Positions 1 through 10,400 are shown, counted from the stretch's first letter. The stretch is DNA of 64,000 bases from Methylobacterium nodulans ORS 2060 (GCF_000022085.1 NC_011894.1:5602001-5666000), one strand, 5' to 3'. Notes: generated from the sequence alone by a model not told the origin. Program-made: numbers and translations.

Positions 1-427
1 TGACGTCGTTGGTCGCGGCGAGGTCGAGGGTCATCGTCAGGTCGGGATAGCGCGACCAGAAGCCCTGCAGGACACCGGACATCAGGTCGCCGACGAAGCC
101 CTCGCCGAGCACCACGTCGATGTGCCCGCGCCGCAGATCCTTCAGCTCCAGGAGCTTGGCCAGGGTGTCGTCCCGGTCGGACGTCTGCCGCCGGTAATAG
201 TCGAGGAGCAGGCTACCCGCGAGCGTCGGCCGCACGCCGCGCCGGTGCCGCTCGACCAGCGGCGTGGCGAGCGCCGCCTCCATCTGGGCGAGCTGCCGGC
301 TCACCGCAGAGGCGTTGATGTTGAGCTTGTCGGCGGCGGCGCGGACCGAGCCGCAGCTCACCGCCGTGGCGAGATAGCGCAGGCCGCGCTCGTCGAGGCT
401 GTGAATGGTCCCCTCCCGTGACCGCAT
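1..427 (-). CDS. LysR-family transcriptional regulator (partial, N-terminal part)
   Basis: The C-terminal part lies beyond the left edge; about 142 residues are visible. The start is an ATG at 427 (MRSREGTIHSLDERGLRYL). Residues about 10-70 form a LysR-type winged helix-turn-helix: a hydrophobic first helix, then VRAAADKLNINASAVSRQL as the recognition region, followed by a wing and linker helix. The beginning of the effector-binding domain follows (RRGHIDVVLGEGFVGDLMSG). It is divergent from the dehydrogenase operon starting at 574, the usual arrangement for a LysR protein controlling its neighbour, so it probably regulates that operon in response to its substrate. The inducer cannot be read from the sequence. 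Family assignment is firm; the role is inferred from position. Confidence 0.85.
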   Translation of the reverse strand, partial: MRSREGTIHSLDERGLRYLATAVSCGSVRAAADKLNINASAVSRQLAQMEAALATPLVERHRRGVRPTLAGSLLLDYYRRQTSDRDDTLAKLLELKDLRRGHIDVVLGEGFVGDLMSGVLQGFWSRYPDLTMTLDLAATNDV

Positions 428-451
428 CCGAGCAGGCTCGGACCGCCGGGT

Positions 452-472
452 GCGTTGCCGGCAAGTCAACGC
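452..472. promoter_or_regulatory. Candidate LysR operator in divergent promoter region
   Basis: An interrupted palindrome, GCGTTG-N9-CAACGC, contains the LysR-box pattern T-N11-A (T456 to A468) with a dyad TTG...CAA. It lies 25 bases upstream of the LysR start and about 100 bases upstream of the dehydrogenase gene, between two divergent genes. This is where an autoregulatory LysR site is expected. No footprint evidence exists, so it is a prediction from pattern and position. Confidence 0.45.
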
Positions 473-573
473 AAAATACCTGCCAGTGTCGTTCTGCTCA
501 ACGCACCTGCACGGCACTCTCCGGATCTTGAGAAGGCGGCGCGGGAGGCGCCGCAGGCGGCCGGAGATCCCAC

Positions 574-1449
574 ATGCGAACCATCGGCGTCATCGGCCTC
601 GGCAATATGGGGCGCGGCATGGCCCTCTCCCTGGCGCGCCGGGGCTTCGCGGTGCTCGGCACCGATGCGGCGGCGGCGGCCCGCGACGCCCTGAGGGGCG
701 AGGGCATCGAGGTGGTCGCCTCGGCCCGCGAGATCTGGGCCTCCTGCGACGCGGTCGTGCTCTCGCTGCCCACCGCCGAGATCGTCGACGCGGTGGTGCT
801 GGGGCCGGAGGGCCCGCTCAAGGGCGCGCGGCCGGGCCTCCTCGTCATCGACACCTCGACCTCCCATCCGGACACCACCCGCCGCGTGGCTGCGGCGCTC
901 GCGCCCGCCGGGATCGACCTCGTCGACGCCCCGGTGAGCGGCGGCCCCAAGGGGGCGCATACGGCGACCCTCACCATGGTGATCGGCGGCAGCGACGAGG
1001 CGGTCGCCCGGGCCGAGCCGGTGCTGGCCGCGATGAGCGCGACCCGCGTGCATGTCGGCGGGGTCGGGGCCGGCCATGTCACCAAGATCGCCAACAACCT
1101 CCTGTGCGCCGCCCATCTCCTCACCGCCGCCGAGGCGGTGCGGATGGCGCGCGAGGCGGGCGTCGCCCCCGAGCGGCTCCTGGCCGGGATCAATGCCGGA
1201 TCGGGCCGCAGCGGCGTGACCCAGGTGAACTTCCCGACCTGGGTGCTGACCGGCGCCTTCGATTCCGGCTTCACCATGAAGCTGATGCGCAAGGACGTGC
1301 GCCTGGCCGAGAGCCTGATCGGCGCGCTCGGCCTCGATCTGCCGGTCTCGGCGGAAGTGGCCCGGCTGTGGCGCGACAGCGCCGAGGCGGTGCCGGACGC
1401 CGAGGACTTCAACCGCATCGTCGCGCTTCAGCTCGATTCCGCCCGCTGA
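574..1449 (+). CDS. NAD(P)-dependent 3-hydroxyisobutyrate dehydrogenase-like oxidoreductase
   Basis: A 291-residue beta-hydroxyacid dehydrogenase, the usual length for the family. The N-terminal Rossmann fold has the dinucleotide motif GVIGLGNMGRGMA (residues about 5-17). The family substrate signature DAPVSGGPKGA lies near 126, and the catalytic lysine motif K-I-A-N-N near 170 (GAGHVTKIANNLL). A helical C-terminal domain follows. Members oxidise 3-hydroxyisobutyrate, tartronate, threonate or related 2- or 3-hydroxyacids to semialdehydes or keto acids. The gene is the first of a probable operon: an aldehyde dehydrogenase starts 14 bases after its stop, which fits a hydroxyacid to semialdehyde to acid route. 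The exact substrate is not determinable. Confidence 0.85.
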   Translation: MRTIGVIGLGNMGRGMALSLARRGFAVLGTDAAAAARDALRGEGIEVVASAREIWASCDAVVLSLPTAEIVDAVVLGPEGPLKGARPGLLVIDTSTSHPDTTRRVAAALAPAGIDLVDAPVSGGPKGAHTATLTMVIGGSDEAVARAEPVLAAMSATRVHVGGVGAGHVTKIANNLLCAAHLLTAAEAVRMAREAGVAPERLLAGINAGSGRSGVTQVNFPTWVLTGAFDSGFTMKLMRKDVRLAESLIGALGLDLPVSAEVARLWRDSAEAVPDAEDFNRIVALQLDSAR

Positions 1450-1463
1450 CCGGAGGATCCGCC

Positions 1464-2993
1464 ATGCCCGAGACCCGCCCGCAGGCCCTCGCTGCCCTGC
1501 TGCGCCCGTTCTTCCCCGAGATGACGGGCATCGGCTCGTGGATCGACGGGCGCCTCGTGCCCGGCACCGGCGAGACCGTGACCCTCGTCGATCCGGCGAG
1601 CGGCCGGACCCTCGCCGCCTACCCGGATGCGGGCCCGGCGCGAGTCGCCGAGGCCGCCCGGGCGGCGGTCGCCGGACAGGCGCGCTGGGCCGCCCTCACG
1701 GGCGCGGCCCGCGGCCGGGTGATGCAGGAGATCGCCCGGGCGATCCGGGCCGAGATCGAGCCGCTCGCGCGCCTGGAGGCCCTGACCGCCGGCAAGCCCC
1801 TGCGCGACTGCCGCGTCGAGGCGACCAAGGTCGCCGAGATGTTCGAGTACTACGCGGGCTGGGCCGACAAGCTGCACGGCGACGTGATTCCGGTGCCGAC
1901 GAGCCACCTGAACTACACGCGCCGCGAGCCGATGGGGGTGGTGCTCCAGATCACGCCCTGGAACGCCCCGGTCTTCACCTGCGGCTGGCAGCTCGCGCCG
2001 GCGCTCGCCGCCGGCAACGCCGTCCTGCTCAAGCCCTCGGAACTCACCCCCCTCACCTCGCTCGCCGTGGCGGCCCTGGCCGAGCGGGCGGGCCTGCCGG
2101 CGGGCGTCGTCAACGTGCTCGCCGGCTACGGCCACACCACCGGCCAGGCGGCGATCGCCGAGCCCGCCGTGGCCAAGGTGGTGTTCGTCGGCTCGCCGGC
2201 GACGGGTGCGCGCATCGCCGAGGCCGCGGCGCGCCGCCTCGTGCCCTGCCTGCTCGAACTCGGCGGCAAGTCCGCCAACATCGTGTTCGCCGATGCCGAC
2301 CTGGAGCGGGCCTGCCTCGGCGCGCAGGCGGCGATCTTCGCGGGCGCCGGCCAGTCCTGCGTCGCGGGCTCGCGTCTCCTCGTCGAGCGCCCGGTCTATG
2401 ACCGGTTCGTCGCCATGGTGGCCGAGGGCGCGGCGCGCATCCGCGTCGGCGATCCCCTCGATCCCGAGACCGAGGTCGGCCCGATCAACAACGCGGCCCA
2501 GTACCGGCACGTGCTGGCGATGATCCGCAGCGGCCTCGACCAGGGCGCGAGGCTCGCGGCCGGCAGCGACGGCACGCCCGGCGAGGGCGGCTATTTCGTC
2601 CGCCCGACCGTGCTCGCTGAGGCCACCAACGCGATGGATTGCGCCCGCACCGAGATCTTCGGCCCCGTCGTCACGGCGATCCCCTTCGACACCGAGGCGG
2701 AGGCGGTGGCGATCGCCAACGATTCCGAGTTCGGCCTCGCGGGCGCGGTCTGGACCCGCGACGTCGGGCGTGCCCACCGGGTGGCCGCCGCGGTGCGGGC
2801 CGGGACGTTCTGGATCAACGCCTACAAGACCATCCACGTCGCCTCGCCCTTCGGCGGCTATGGCCGCAGCGGCTACGGCCGCTCGAGCGGGGTCGAGGCC
2901 CTGCACGAATACACGCAGGTCAAGAGCGTCTGGGTCGAGACCGCCGCGGCGCCCGCCGCCTCGTTCGGCTACGCCCCCGGCGTCGGCGCCTGA
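1464..2993 (+). CDS. NAD(P)-dependent aldehyde dehydrogenase
   Basis: A 509-residue ALDH-superfamily enzyme oxidising an aldehyde to an acid. The ATG at 1464 is preceded by GGAGG at 1452-1456; the frame is open further upstream but that stretch overlaps the preceding gene and is not used. The NAD-binding region (QITPWNAPVF, KPSELTPLTS) is followed by the catalytic glutamate in LLELGGKSANIVFADADLE and the catalytic cysteine in AGAGQSCVAGSRLL. The C-terminal ITTE-like contact region includes EIFGPVV, and PFGGYGRSGYGR is near the end. It lies just behind the 3-hydroxyisobutyrate-dehydrogenase-like gene, so the two probably act in sequence. The substrate is unknown; a semialdehyde is likely. Confidence 0.9.
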   Translation: MPETRPQALAALLRPFFPEMTGIGSWIDGRLVPGTGETVTLVDPASGRTLAAYPDAGPARVAEAARAAVAGQARWAALTGAARGRVMQEIARAIRAEIEPLARLEALTAGKPLRDCRVEATKVAEMFEYYAGWADKLHGDVIPVPTSHLNYTRREPMGVVLQITPWNAPVFTCGWQLAPALAAGNAVLLKPSELTPLTSLAVAALAERAGLPAGVVNVLAGYGHTTGQAAIAEPAVAKVVFVGSPATGARIAEAAARRLVPCLLELGGKSANIVFADADLERACLGAQAAIFAGAGQSCVAGSRLLVERPVYDRFVAMVAEGAARIRVGDPLDPETEVGPINNAAQYRHVLAMIRSGLDQGARLAAGSDGTPGEGGYFVRPTVLAEATNAMDCARTEIFGPVVTAIPFDTEAEAVAIANDSEFGLAGAVWTRDVGRAHRVAAAVRAGTFWINAYKTIHVASPFGGYGRSGYGRSSGVEALHEYTQVKSVWVETAAAPAASFGYAPGVGA

Positions 2994-3088
2994 TCCCCCC
3001 TGCCCCGGATTCTCAAGACCGGCCCGGGGGCGGCGGCACCTCCGGTCCGGCCCCGCCTCCGCCGCGACCCCGAACCGGAGACCCTGCG

Positions 3089-4462
3089 ATGATGAGCGGA
3101 ACCCTTGCGCGCGAGACCGTACCGGCCCTCGATCCGCCGGCCACGTCCGGCCGCACGTCGCCCTGGGGCACCCTGAAGCTGTTCGCCCTGGCCCTCGTCG
3201 TGGTGGTGCTGGCCGAACTGATCGGCAACGTCGCCATCCCGATCGGGCACGGCAAGATCATCCTGCTGCCGCTGCTCTGGGCGCTGCTGATGGGCGGCGC
3301 CCTCGGTCTCGCGGCCGGGCGGCTGCCCGCGCCGCTGCGGGTCACGACGCCGCTCCAGCATCAGGCCGCGGCGATCCTGCAGCCGGCGCTGCTTCTGTTC
3401 ATCGCCAAGCTCGGGCTGATGGTCGGGGGCTCGCTGCCCAAGATCCTGGGCGCCGGCTGGGCGCTGGTGTTCCAGGAATTCGGCCACTTCTTCGGCACGA
3501 TGGTGTTCGGCCTGCCGGTGGCGCTGCTGCTCGGCATCAAGCGGGAGGCGATCGGCGCCACCTTCTCGGTCGGACGCGAGCCGAGCCTCGCGATCATCGG
3601 CGAGCGCTACGGCATGGCCTCTCCCGAGGGACGCGGCGTGCTCGCCGAGTATCTCACCGGCACGGTCTTCGGGGCGGTCTTCATCGCCCTCCTCGCCGGG
3701 CTGATCGCGAGCCTCGGGGTGTTCAATCCGCTCGCCCTCGCCATGGGCGCCGGGGTGGGCTCTGGCAGCATGATGGCGGCGGCCTCCGGCGCCATCGCGG
3801 CGCAGCAGAGCCCGGAGGTCGCCAAGGACGTCGCGACCTTCGCGGCCGCGAGCAACCTCATCACCACCACCATCGGCACCTACTTCACGCTGTTCCTGTC
3901 GCTGCCCTTCACGGTCTGGGCCTATGGCGTGCTCGAGCCGATCCTCGGCCGCGGGCGCGGCCGGGCGGAGGCCGCCCCGGCGCCGGCCGCGGCGAGCCTG
4001 CCCGAGGAGGCACCCGCCCTCGGCTCCAGCGCTTTGCTGCTCGCGTGGCTCGCCGCCGCTTCCTTCGGCCTCGTCGGCAACGCGCTGACCTACGGCACGC
4101 GGCCCGACGGCGCGGTCCTGCTCGGCGCGGCGATCATCGTGGGCGTCGTCGTGATCGGCTGGAGCCTCTACCGCCTGACCGCCCGCCGGCTGCCCGCCGT
4201 GGTCTGGACCTCGCTCATCGGGATGGCGCTGACCTATCCGGGCATGCCGTTCTCGGCGGAGGTCGCCGCGCTTACGGGCAAGATCAACTTCCTGGCCCTG
4301 GCGACGCCGATCCTCGCCTTCGCGGGCCTGTCGATCGCCAAGGACGTGCCGGCCTTCCGGCAGCTCGGCTGGCGCATCGTGGTGGTGTCGTTCATGGCCA
4401 ATGCCGGGACCTTCCTGGGCGCCGCCCTGATCGCACAGTTCTGGCTGCACCCGCCGGTTTGA
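3089..4462 (+). CDS. DUF3100-like multipass membrane protein, putative transporter
   Basis: A 457-residue integral membrane protein with about ten or more hydrophobic segments, beginning with LFALALVVVVLAELIGNVAI (about residues 31-50). The ATG at 3089 has GGAG about 8 bases upstream; a second ATG follows directly. Features seen are a polar loop KREAIGATFSVGREPSLAIIG, a glycine- and serine-rich segment GAGVGSGSMMAAASGAIAA, and an Ala/Pro-rich cytoplasmic linker near 300. The sequence resembles DUF3100 membrane proteins; this is from memory of the family and is not a database result. It is the last gene of the operon with the two dehydrogenases, so it probably moves their substrate or a product across the inner membrane. 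Confidence 0.6.
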   Translation: MMSGTLARETVPALDPPATSGRTSPWGTLKLFALALVVVVLAELIGNVAIPIGHGKIILLPLLWALLMGGALGLAAGRLPAPLRVTTPLQHQAAAILQPALLLFIAKLGLMVGGSLPKILGAGWALVFQEFGHFFGTMVFGLPVALLLGIKREAIGATFSVGREPSLAIIGERYGMASPEGRGVLAEYLTGTVFGAVFIALLAGLIASLGVFNPLALAMGAGVGSGSMMAAASGAIAAQQSPEVAKDVATFAAASNLITTTIGTYFTLFLSLPFTVWAYGVLEPILGRGRGRAEAAPAPAAASLPEEAPALGSSALLLAWLAAASFGLVGNALTYGTRPDGAVLLGAAIIVGVVVIGWSLYRLTARRLPAVVWTSLIGMALTYPGMPFSAEVAALTGKINFLALATPILAFAGLSIAKDVPAFRQLGWRIVVVSFMANAGTFLGAALIAQFWLHPPV

Positions 4463-4525
4463 CGGCGTGGCGGAACCGTCTCGGGCCGCGCGGGAGAGGG
4501 GCTTCCGCGCGGCCCGTCGGCCTAA

Positions 4526-4720
4526 ATTGAGACTGACGTGCGTGGAAGCCGCCCCGCTCCTCATGCTGAGGTGGCCGGCGGAGCCGGCCCTCGAAGCACC
4601 CTGGAACGCTGGTCCAAGGCTCTGGTGGATGGGAGCACCGGTCAGGGGTGCTTCGAGGCAGCCTGCGCGATCTGCGATCGCCAGCACCTCAGCATCATGA
4701 GGAGCGGGGCGGCTGCCATT
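4526..4720. repeat. Dispersed palindromic repeat, family 1, copy A
   Basis: Long imperfect inverted repeat of about 190 bases. The left arm at 4547-4573 (AGCCGCCCCGCTCCTCATGC then TGAGGTG) matches the complement of the right arm at 4685-4714. The middle holds a shared core (GGTCCAAGGCTCTGGTGGAT) also found in copy B at 10141-10400. It sits between the convergent DUF3100-like gene and nupC, so it may act as a bidirectional terminator. No ORF or transposase is inside. Confidence 0.85.
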
Positions 4721-4774
4721 GGGGGGCCTTGCGGCCGATTTCACCCGTCAGGGTCGGCGCAGCCGGTGGCGAAC

Positions 4775-6025
4775 TCATTCACCAATGAATAATCCCGCGA
4801 CGGCCGCGCTCGTGAAGTTCGACAGGCTGCCCGCCAGGATCGCCCGGAGGCCGTAGGCGGCGACCTCGGAGCGACGCTCCGGCACGAGGCTGCCGAAGCT
4901 CGCGAGCTGGATCGCGATCGAGGCGAGATTCGCGAAGCCGCAGAGCGCGAAGCAGAGGATCGCCGTGGTGCGCGCGCCCAGGGCACCGCTCTTCAGCACC
5001 GGGGAGAGATTCGCGTAGGCCAGGAACTCGTTGAAGGCGATCTTCTGGCCGATGGCGGCCCCCACCGTGCCGGCCTGCTCCCAGGGCACGCCGAGGATCC
5101 AGGCGAGCGGGCTGAGGCCGGCGCCGAGGAGCCCGTCGATGGAGGCGTCCGGCGCTCCGACGAGCCTCCCGCCCCAGGCGACGAGGCCGTTGGCAAGCGC
5201 GATCAGGCCCACGAAGGCGATCAGCATGGCACCGACCGCCACCGCCACGGCGAGCCCCTTCTGGGTGCCCTCCGCCGCCGCCTCGATGAGGTTGACCGCA
5301 CGCCGCTCGCCGAATTCGGCCCGCATCGTCTTGACCCGGCTCGGCTCCGTCGAGGGGACCAGGATCTTGGCGTAGAGGAGGCCGCCCGGGATCGCCATCA
5401 CGGAGGCGGCGAGGAGATAGTCCATCGGCACGCCGAGAGCCGCGTAGCCCGCCAGGATCGAGCCCGCCGTGGAGGCCGCGCCGCTCGACATCACGGCGAA
5501 GAGCTCGGACCCCGTGAGCAGCGGCAGGAAGGGGCGCAGAGCGACCGCGATCTCGCTCTGACCGATGGCGATGGTGATCACGGCGGAAAAGGTCTCGATC
5601 CGCGAGGTGCCGAGCAAGCGCCGGAGCGCCGCCCCGATCCCGCGGGCGAGCGCCTGCATGAGGCCGAGATGGTAGAGCACCCCGATCAGCGCCGAGACGT
5701 AGACGATCTGCGGCAGCACCCGGAAGGCGAGCACGAAGCCGCCATGGCCGAACAGCTCGACCATCTTCGGCTCGACGAGGCCCCCGAACAGGAAGGCCGC
5801 GCCCCGGTCGCCATAGGCCAGCACCGCGCCGACCGCCTCCGCGGCGGCGCCGAGGATGCGCCGCCCGGCCGGCACGAACAGGACCGCCGCCCCGAGCAGC
5901 ACCTGCACGGCGAGCGCCGAGAGCACGACCCGCGGCCGGATCGCCCGCCAGTTGGTGGAGAACAGCACCGCGACGCCGAGGAGAACGGCGAGGCTGAGCA
6001 CGAAGTGAAGGATCCTGTCGGCCAT
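4775..6025 (-). CDS. nupC: Concentrative nucleoside transporter (NupC/CNT family)
   Basis: A 416-residue inner-membrane symporter of typical CNT length with about ten membrane segments. It imports nucleosides with H+ or Na+. The CNT signature region is present: GQSEIAVALRPFL (canonical GQTEA/GQSEA type), followed by the re-entrant hairpin region MSSGAASTAGSILAGYAALG. The second substrate-binding region is KIAFNEFLAYANL, followed by the Asn/Ser motif in CGFANLASIAIQL. The ATG at 6025 begins MADRILHFVLSL. It is monocistronic and convergent with the DUF3100-like gene. Nucleoside specificity cannot be assigned. Confidence 0.9.
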   Translation of the reverse strand: MADRILHFVLSLAVLLGVAVLFSTNWRAIRPRVVLSALAVQVLLGAAVLFVPAGRRILGAAAEAVGAVLAYGDRGAAFLFGGLVEPKMVELFGHGGFVLAFRVLPQIVYVSALIGVLYHLGLMQALARGIGAALRRLLGTSRIETFSAVITIAIGQSEIAVALRPFLPLLTGSELFAVMSSGAASTAGSILAGYAALGVPMDYLLAASVMAIPGGLLYAKILVPSTEPSRVKTMRAEFGERRAVNLIEAAAEGTQKGLAVAVAVGAMLIAFVGLIALANGLVAWGGRLVGAPDASIDGLLGAGLSPLAWILGVPWEQAGTVGAAIGQKIAFNEFLAYANLSPVLKSGALGARTTAILCFALCGFANLASIAIQLASFGSLVPERRSEVAAYGLRAILAGSLSNFTSAAVAGLFIGE

Positions 6026-6166
6026 CCGGGTTCTCTATGACGGCCTCCGCCAGCAAGAGGGATGCCGGCGGAGCGACATGAACCGGCCCGACCATTCAGG
6101 CGGAGTTCACGCAGGCCCGCCCGTACTGCACGGACAAGGTGCCCGCCACCGCAGGGAGGACGCGGA

Positions 6167-8608
6167 ATGCCGCAGGCCGTACGGATCGTCTTGCTGATGC
6201 TGGCCGCAGCCGTGGTGCTGCCGCTCGCCGCCCCCCTTGCGGCGCCGGCCGAGACGCGGATTGCCCTGGTGATCGGCAACGGCGCCTACGCGGCAGGCGC
6301 GCTGCCCACGGCGGCCAACGATGCCGGCCTCGTCGCGCAGACGCTGCAGGCGGCAGGCTTCGATGTGGTCGGGGCCCGCGATCTCGACGAGGACGGCCTG
6401 CGCCGGGCCCTGCGGGACTTCACCGACAAGGCCGCCGCGGCCGGGCCCGAGGCCGTCGCCTTCGTCTATCTCTCGGGCTATGGCCTCCAGCTCGAAGGCG
6501 AGAACTATTTCGCGCCTGTGGATGCGCGCATCGCCACGGCCTCCGACGTACCGCTGCGGACCCTGCGGGTCTCGGATTATGCCAGGCGCCTCGCGGCGCT
6601 GCCGCTCCGGGCGCGGTTCCTGGTGCTCGATGCCGCCCGCAAGGCGCCCTTCCGGATCGAGGGCGATCCGCTCGCGGGCGGCCTCGCCCTCAGCGAGGCG
6701 GAGCCGGGATCGCTCGTCGCCTTCAACGCCGCGCCCGGCACCGTCGGCCCGGACGAGACGGGCCCTTACGGCGCCTATGCGCGCGCGCTCGTCGAGATGA
6801 TGCGCGAGGGCGGCCTGAATCCGGGCGACCTCTTCGAGCGGGTCCGGCTGCGGGTGAGTGAGACCACGGGTGGGGCCGAGCTGCCCTGGCACAGCGCCCG
6901 CATCGAGGCGCCGTTCGTGTTCTTCGAGCGGGCGCCGGACGCGCCTCCCCTCGCCCGGCAGGCCGGCCCGGCCGCGGACCGGCGGCCGCTCGCCGAGATC
7001 GGGCCGCAGGAGGCCTTCGCGCGCTGCATCGCGCGCGACACGCTCGCTGGCTACGAGGAGTTCCTCGGCGCCTACCCGCAGGACCCGCTCGCCAACCGCG
7101 TGCGGGCGATCGTCGCGGCGCGGCGCGAGGCGGTGACTTGGCGCCGCTCGCGGCTCGCCGACACGCCGGACGCCTATTGGTCCTATCTCGGCCGTTATCC
7201 GCGGGGTCCGCACGCCTGGGATGCGCGCCGGCGCCTGCGGCAGCTCGCCGCCGCGGCCGAACCGCCGCCGCATTTCGCCGCCCTCGCCTACGACGTGCCG
7301 CCGCCCCCGCCCGAGGAGGTGGTCTATCTGGAGCGGCCCGCCCTCGTCCTCGACGATCCGGCCTACGACCTGCCGCCGCCCCCGGTCTACCTCCCGCCGC
7401 GGCCCGCCTTCATCGCGGATCTGCCGCCGCCTCCGCCCGTGGTGGAGGAATACGTCCTGCCGGTGCCCGCCTTCGTGCCGGTCCCGGCCTATATCCGCCC
7501 GCCGCAGGTCGTCGCCGCGCCGCCCGGCAATGTAATCTACGAGCATCTCCATGACGCCGCCGCGATCGAGCGGATCAACGCCGCCAATGCCGCGCCGGCC
7601 CGTGCGGGCCTCTCCGGCAGCACGATCGCGGCGGGCGTCGCCGGAGCGGCGATCGGCGCGGCGGTGGCCCGGGTGGCGCTGCCGCCCTCTGTGTCCCAGA
7701 AGGCTGCCCTTCGCCCGAGCCTGCCCGCCGGCCCGGCGTCCCCGGCGACGGGCCAGAGAGTGCCGGGTCCGGCTCCCGGCGCGCAGCCGGGCCGATTCGG
7801 ACCTCAAGGCCAACCGGTGCCCCAGCAGGCCGGACGACCGAACGGCCCGGCTGCGCCGGGACAGGCTCTGCCCGTCCCCGGCGCGATCCCGCCAGGCCAG
7901 CAAGCCGGCCGTCCGGCTCCCGCCGCTCCCCAGCCGGCCCTGCGGCCGCAGGGTCCCGCGGCCGCGTCGACGGCAGCGCCCGGCCCGGCAGCGGGCCAGC
8001 CCCTCCCCTCACCCGCCCGGCAGGCCATCCGGCCGGTCCCCGGCCCGGGCGAGGCGGCGCCGGGCGCTCCCCCGGCCCAGCCTCGACCGGCTCAGACCGC
8101 CCCGCGGCAGGGTGCGCAGCCGCATGGTCCGGGCCGGCCCATCCCGGCCGCACCGCCCCCGAATCCGCCCGGACCAGCCCTCGCCCGGCCCCCGGCCGCA
8201 CCCGCCGCGCATCCGCAGGCGGAGATCGCCCGCCGCCAGCAGCTCCAGCAGGAGCAGGCCGCCCAGGCACAGCGCGCCGCGGCCCAGCGCCAGCAGCAGA
8301 TGATGATGCAGCAGCGCCAGCAGCAGGCCGTGCAGGCGGCGGCCCGGCAACAGCAGCTGGCCGCCCAAGCCGCCGCGCACCGGCAGCAGATGATGCAGCA
8401 GCAGGCGGCCCAGGCCGCCGCGCGTCAGCAGCAGATGATGCAGCAACAGGCCGCGGCCCGGCAGCAGCAACAGCTGGCGGCCCAGCGCCAGCAGATGATG
8501 CAGCAGCGCCAGCAGCCGGTGGCGCCACGGCCGGCGCCGGGGCCGCATCCGGCGCCCGGGGGCGGAGGACGGCCCTGCGGTCATCCGGGCCAGCCGCCCT
8601 GTCGCTGA
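6167..8608 (+). CDS. Secreted caspase-fold (peptidase C14-like) protein lacking both catalytic residues, with Pro/Gln-rich tail
   Basis: 813 residues; the ATG at 6167 follows GGGAGGA at 6154-6160. Residues 1-28 are a signal peptide ([20 protein letters not shown]). Residues about 29-250 match the caspase/metacaspase p20 fold ([46 protein letters not shown]). The catalytic histidine expected in SGHG is Tyr105 (LSGYGLQ), and the catalytic cysteine expected in LDACR is Ala157 (LDAARKAPF), so peptidase activity is not expected. Residues about 280-370 carry two related 40-residue helical units ([24 protein letters not shown]). The rest is proline-rich, then glutamine/methionine-rich low complexity (QQQ and MMQQ runs) ending PGQPPCR. 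It is probably a periplasmic or envelope scaffold; the function is unknown. Confidence 0.8.
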   Translation: MPQAVRIVLLMLAAAVVLPLAAPLAAPAETRIALVIGNGAYAAGALPTAANDAGLVAQTLQAAGFDVVGARDLDEDGLRRALRDFTDKAAAAGPEAVAFVYLSGYGLQLEGENYFAPVDARIATASDVPLRTLRVSDYARRLAALPLRARFLVLDAARKAPFRIEGDPLAGGLALSEAEPGSLVAFNAAPGTVGPDETGPYGAYARALVEMMREGGLNPGDLFERVRLRVSETTGGAELPWHSARIEAPFVFFERAPDAPPLARQAGPAADRRPLAEIGPQEAFARCIARDTLAGYEEFLGAYPQDPLANRVRAIVAARREAVTWRRSRLADTPDAYWSYLGRYPRGPHAWDARRRLRQLAAAAEPPPHFAALAYDVPPPPPEEVVYLERPALVLDDPAYDLPPPPVYLPPRPAFIADLPPPPPVVEEYVLPVPAFVPVPAYIRPPQVVAAPPGNVIYEHLHDAAAIERINAANAAPARAGLSGSTIAAGVAGAAIGAAVARVALPPSVSQKAALRPSLPAGPASPATGQRVPGPAPGAQPGRFGPQGQPVPQQAGRPNGPAAPGQALPVPGAIPPGQQAGRPAPAAPQPALRPQGPAAASTAAPGPAAGQPLPSPARQAIRPVPGPGEAAPGAPPAQPRPAQTAPRQGAQPHGPGRPIPAAPPPNPPGPALARPPAAPAAHPQAEIARRQQLQQEQAAQAQRAAAQRQQQMMMQQRQQQAVQAAARQQQLAAQAAAHRQQMMQQQAAQAAARQQQMMQQQAAARQQQQLAAQRQQMMQQRQQPVAPRPAPGPHPAPGGGGRPCGHPGQPPCR

Positions 8609-8753
8609 CCGAGACACCGGCCGGATCGCGCGCGATCCGGCCCCGCCGGGCCCCGTCACGCCCTCGTCCGGGACCCGGTTCCGAACCTTACGCGGCGCGC
8701 CCGCCACACCGTCCCTCATCCCGCACTTCTCCCCAGGCGCTCTTGCAGGACGA

Positions 8754-8768
8754 GAACAAAACAAGTAC
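8754..8768. promoter_or_regulatory. LexA-type SOS box upstream of recA
   Basis: GAAC-AAAACAA-GTAC; read on the other strand it is GTAC-N7-GTTC. The alphaproteobacterial LexA site is GTTC-N7-GTTC (established knowledge), so this is a match with one mismatch in one half-site. It lies about 60 bases upstream of the recA start, as expected for SOS control of recA. Confidence 0.65.
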
Positions 8769-8827
8769 ATACGGAGGGCCGCGCGCATTGAGAATCCCGC
8801 CTCCCCCGTGCCATAAGGACCGTTCAG

Positions 8828-9919
<1,092 letters not shown>

Positions 9920-9946
9920 CACCGCGCATCCCACCGGAGCGTGATC

Positions 9947-9976
9947 ACGGCCGCCGCGGTCTCCCGCGGCGGCCGT
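9947..9976 (+). terminator. Terminator-like hairpin after recA
   Basis: A perfect 13-base-pair GC-rich stem (ACGGCCGCCGCGG paired with its complement) around the 4-base loop TCTC, 27 bases past the recA stop. No clear U-run follows, so it is terminator-like rather than a textbook Rho-independent terminator. Confidence 0.65.
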
Positions 9977-10140
9977 TGCCGTTCGGCCTGACGCCCCATC
10001 GGCTTCGAGGCCCGTTCCAGCCGGCCCCGGGCCGGGGTTTGCGTTTCCCGGTTGCCGGCGGCCCAGGCCAATCTGCCCCGCTGGGTCAGCCCGGCGAGCA
10101 ACGCCGAATGGGCGAGGAACCGGACGTCGATCGGCCTCAA

Positions 10141-10400
10141 TCGAAGCTGACATGCGTGGAAGCCGGCCCCGCTCCTCATGCTGAGGTGGCAGCGATCGAA
10201 GATCGCACCGGCAGCCGGCCCTCTGGCCGGCATCAGCCGGCACGCACCCCGGACCGCTGGTCCAAGGCTCTGGTGGATGGGATCACCGGTCAGGCGTACT
10301 TCGAGGCAGCCTGTGCGATCTTCGATCGCCAGTGCGATCTGCGATCGCCAGCACCTCAGCACGAGGATCAGGGTTCGCTGCCCCGGGAGGGAGCGCTCAG
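10141..10400. repeat. Dispersed palindromic repeat, family 1, copy B
   Basis: Second copy of the family at 4526-4720. The left arm CCCCGCTCCTCATGCTGAGG is at about 10168-10187, the shared core GGTCCAAGGCTCTGGTGGAT at about 10259-10278, and the right end CCAGCACCTCAGCA at about 10349-10362 is degraded. Extra short direct repeats (GATCGAAGATCGCAC, GCGATCTGCGATCGCCAG) enlarge it. The remainder of the recA-alaS interval (9977-10140, 10401-10681) shows no gene; a second GC-rich hairpin region lies near 10570-10615. Confidence 0.8.

Noticed and set aside
405..1463. Long upstream extension of the aldehyde dehydrogenase frame
   Set aside because: It overlaps the 3-hydroxyisobutyrate-dehydrogenase-like gene in another frame, is Arg/Gly-rich without domain signal, and a GGAGG precedes the ATG at 1464.
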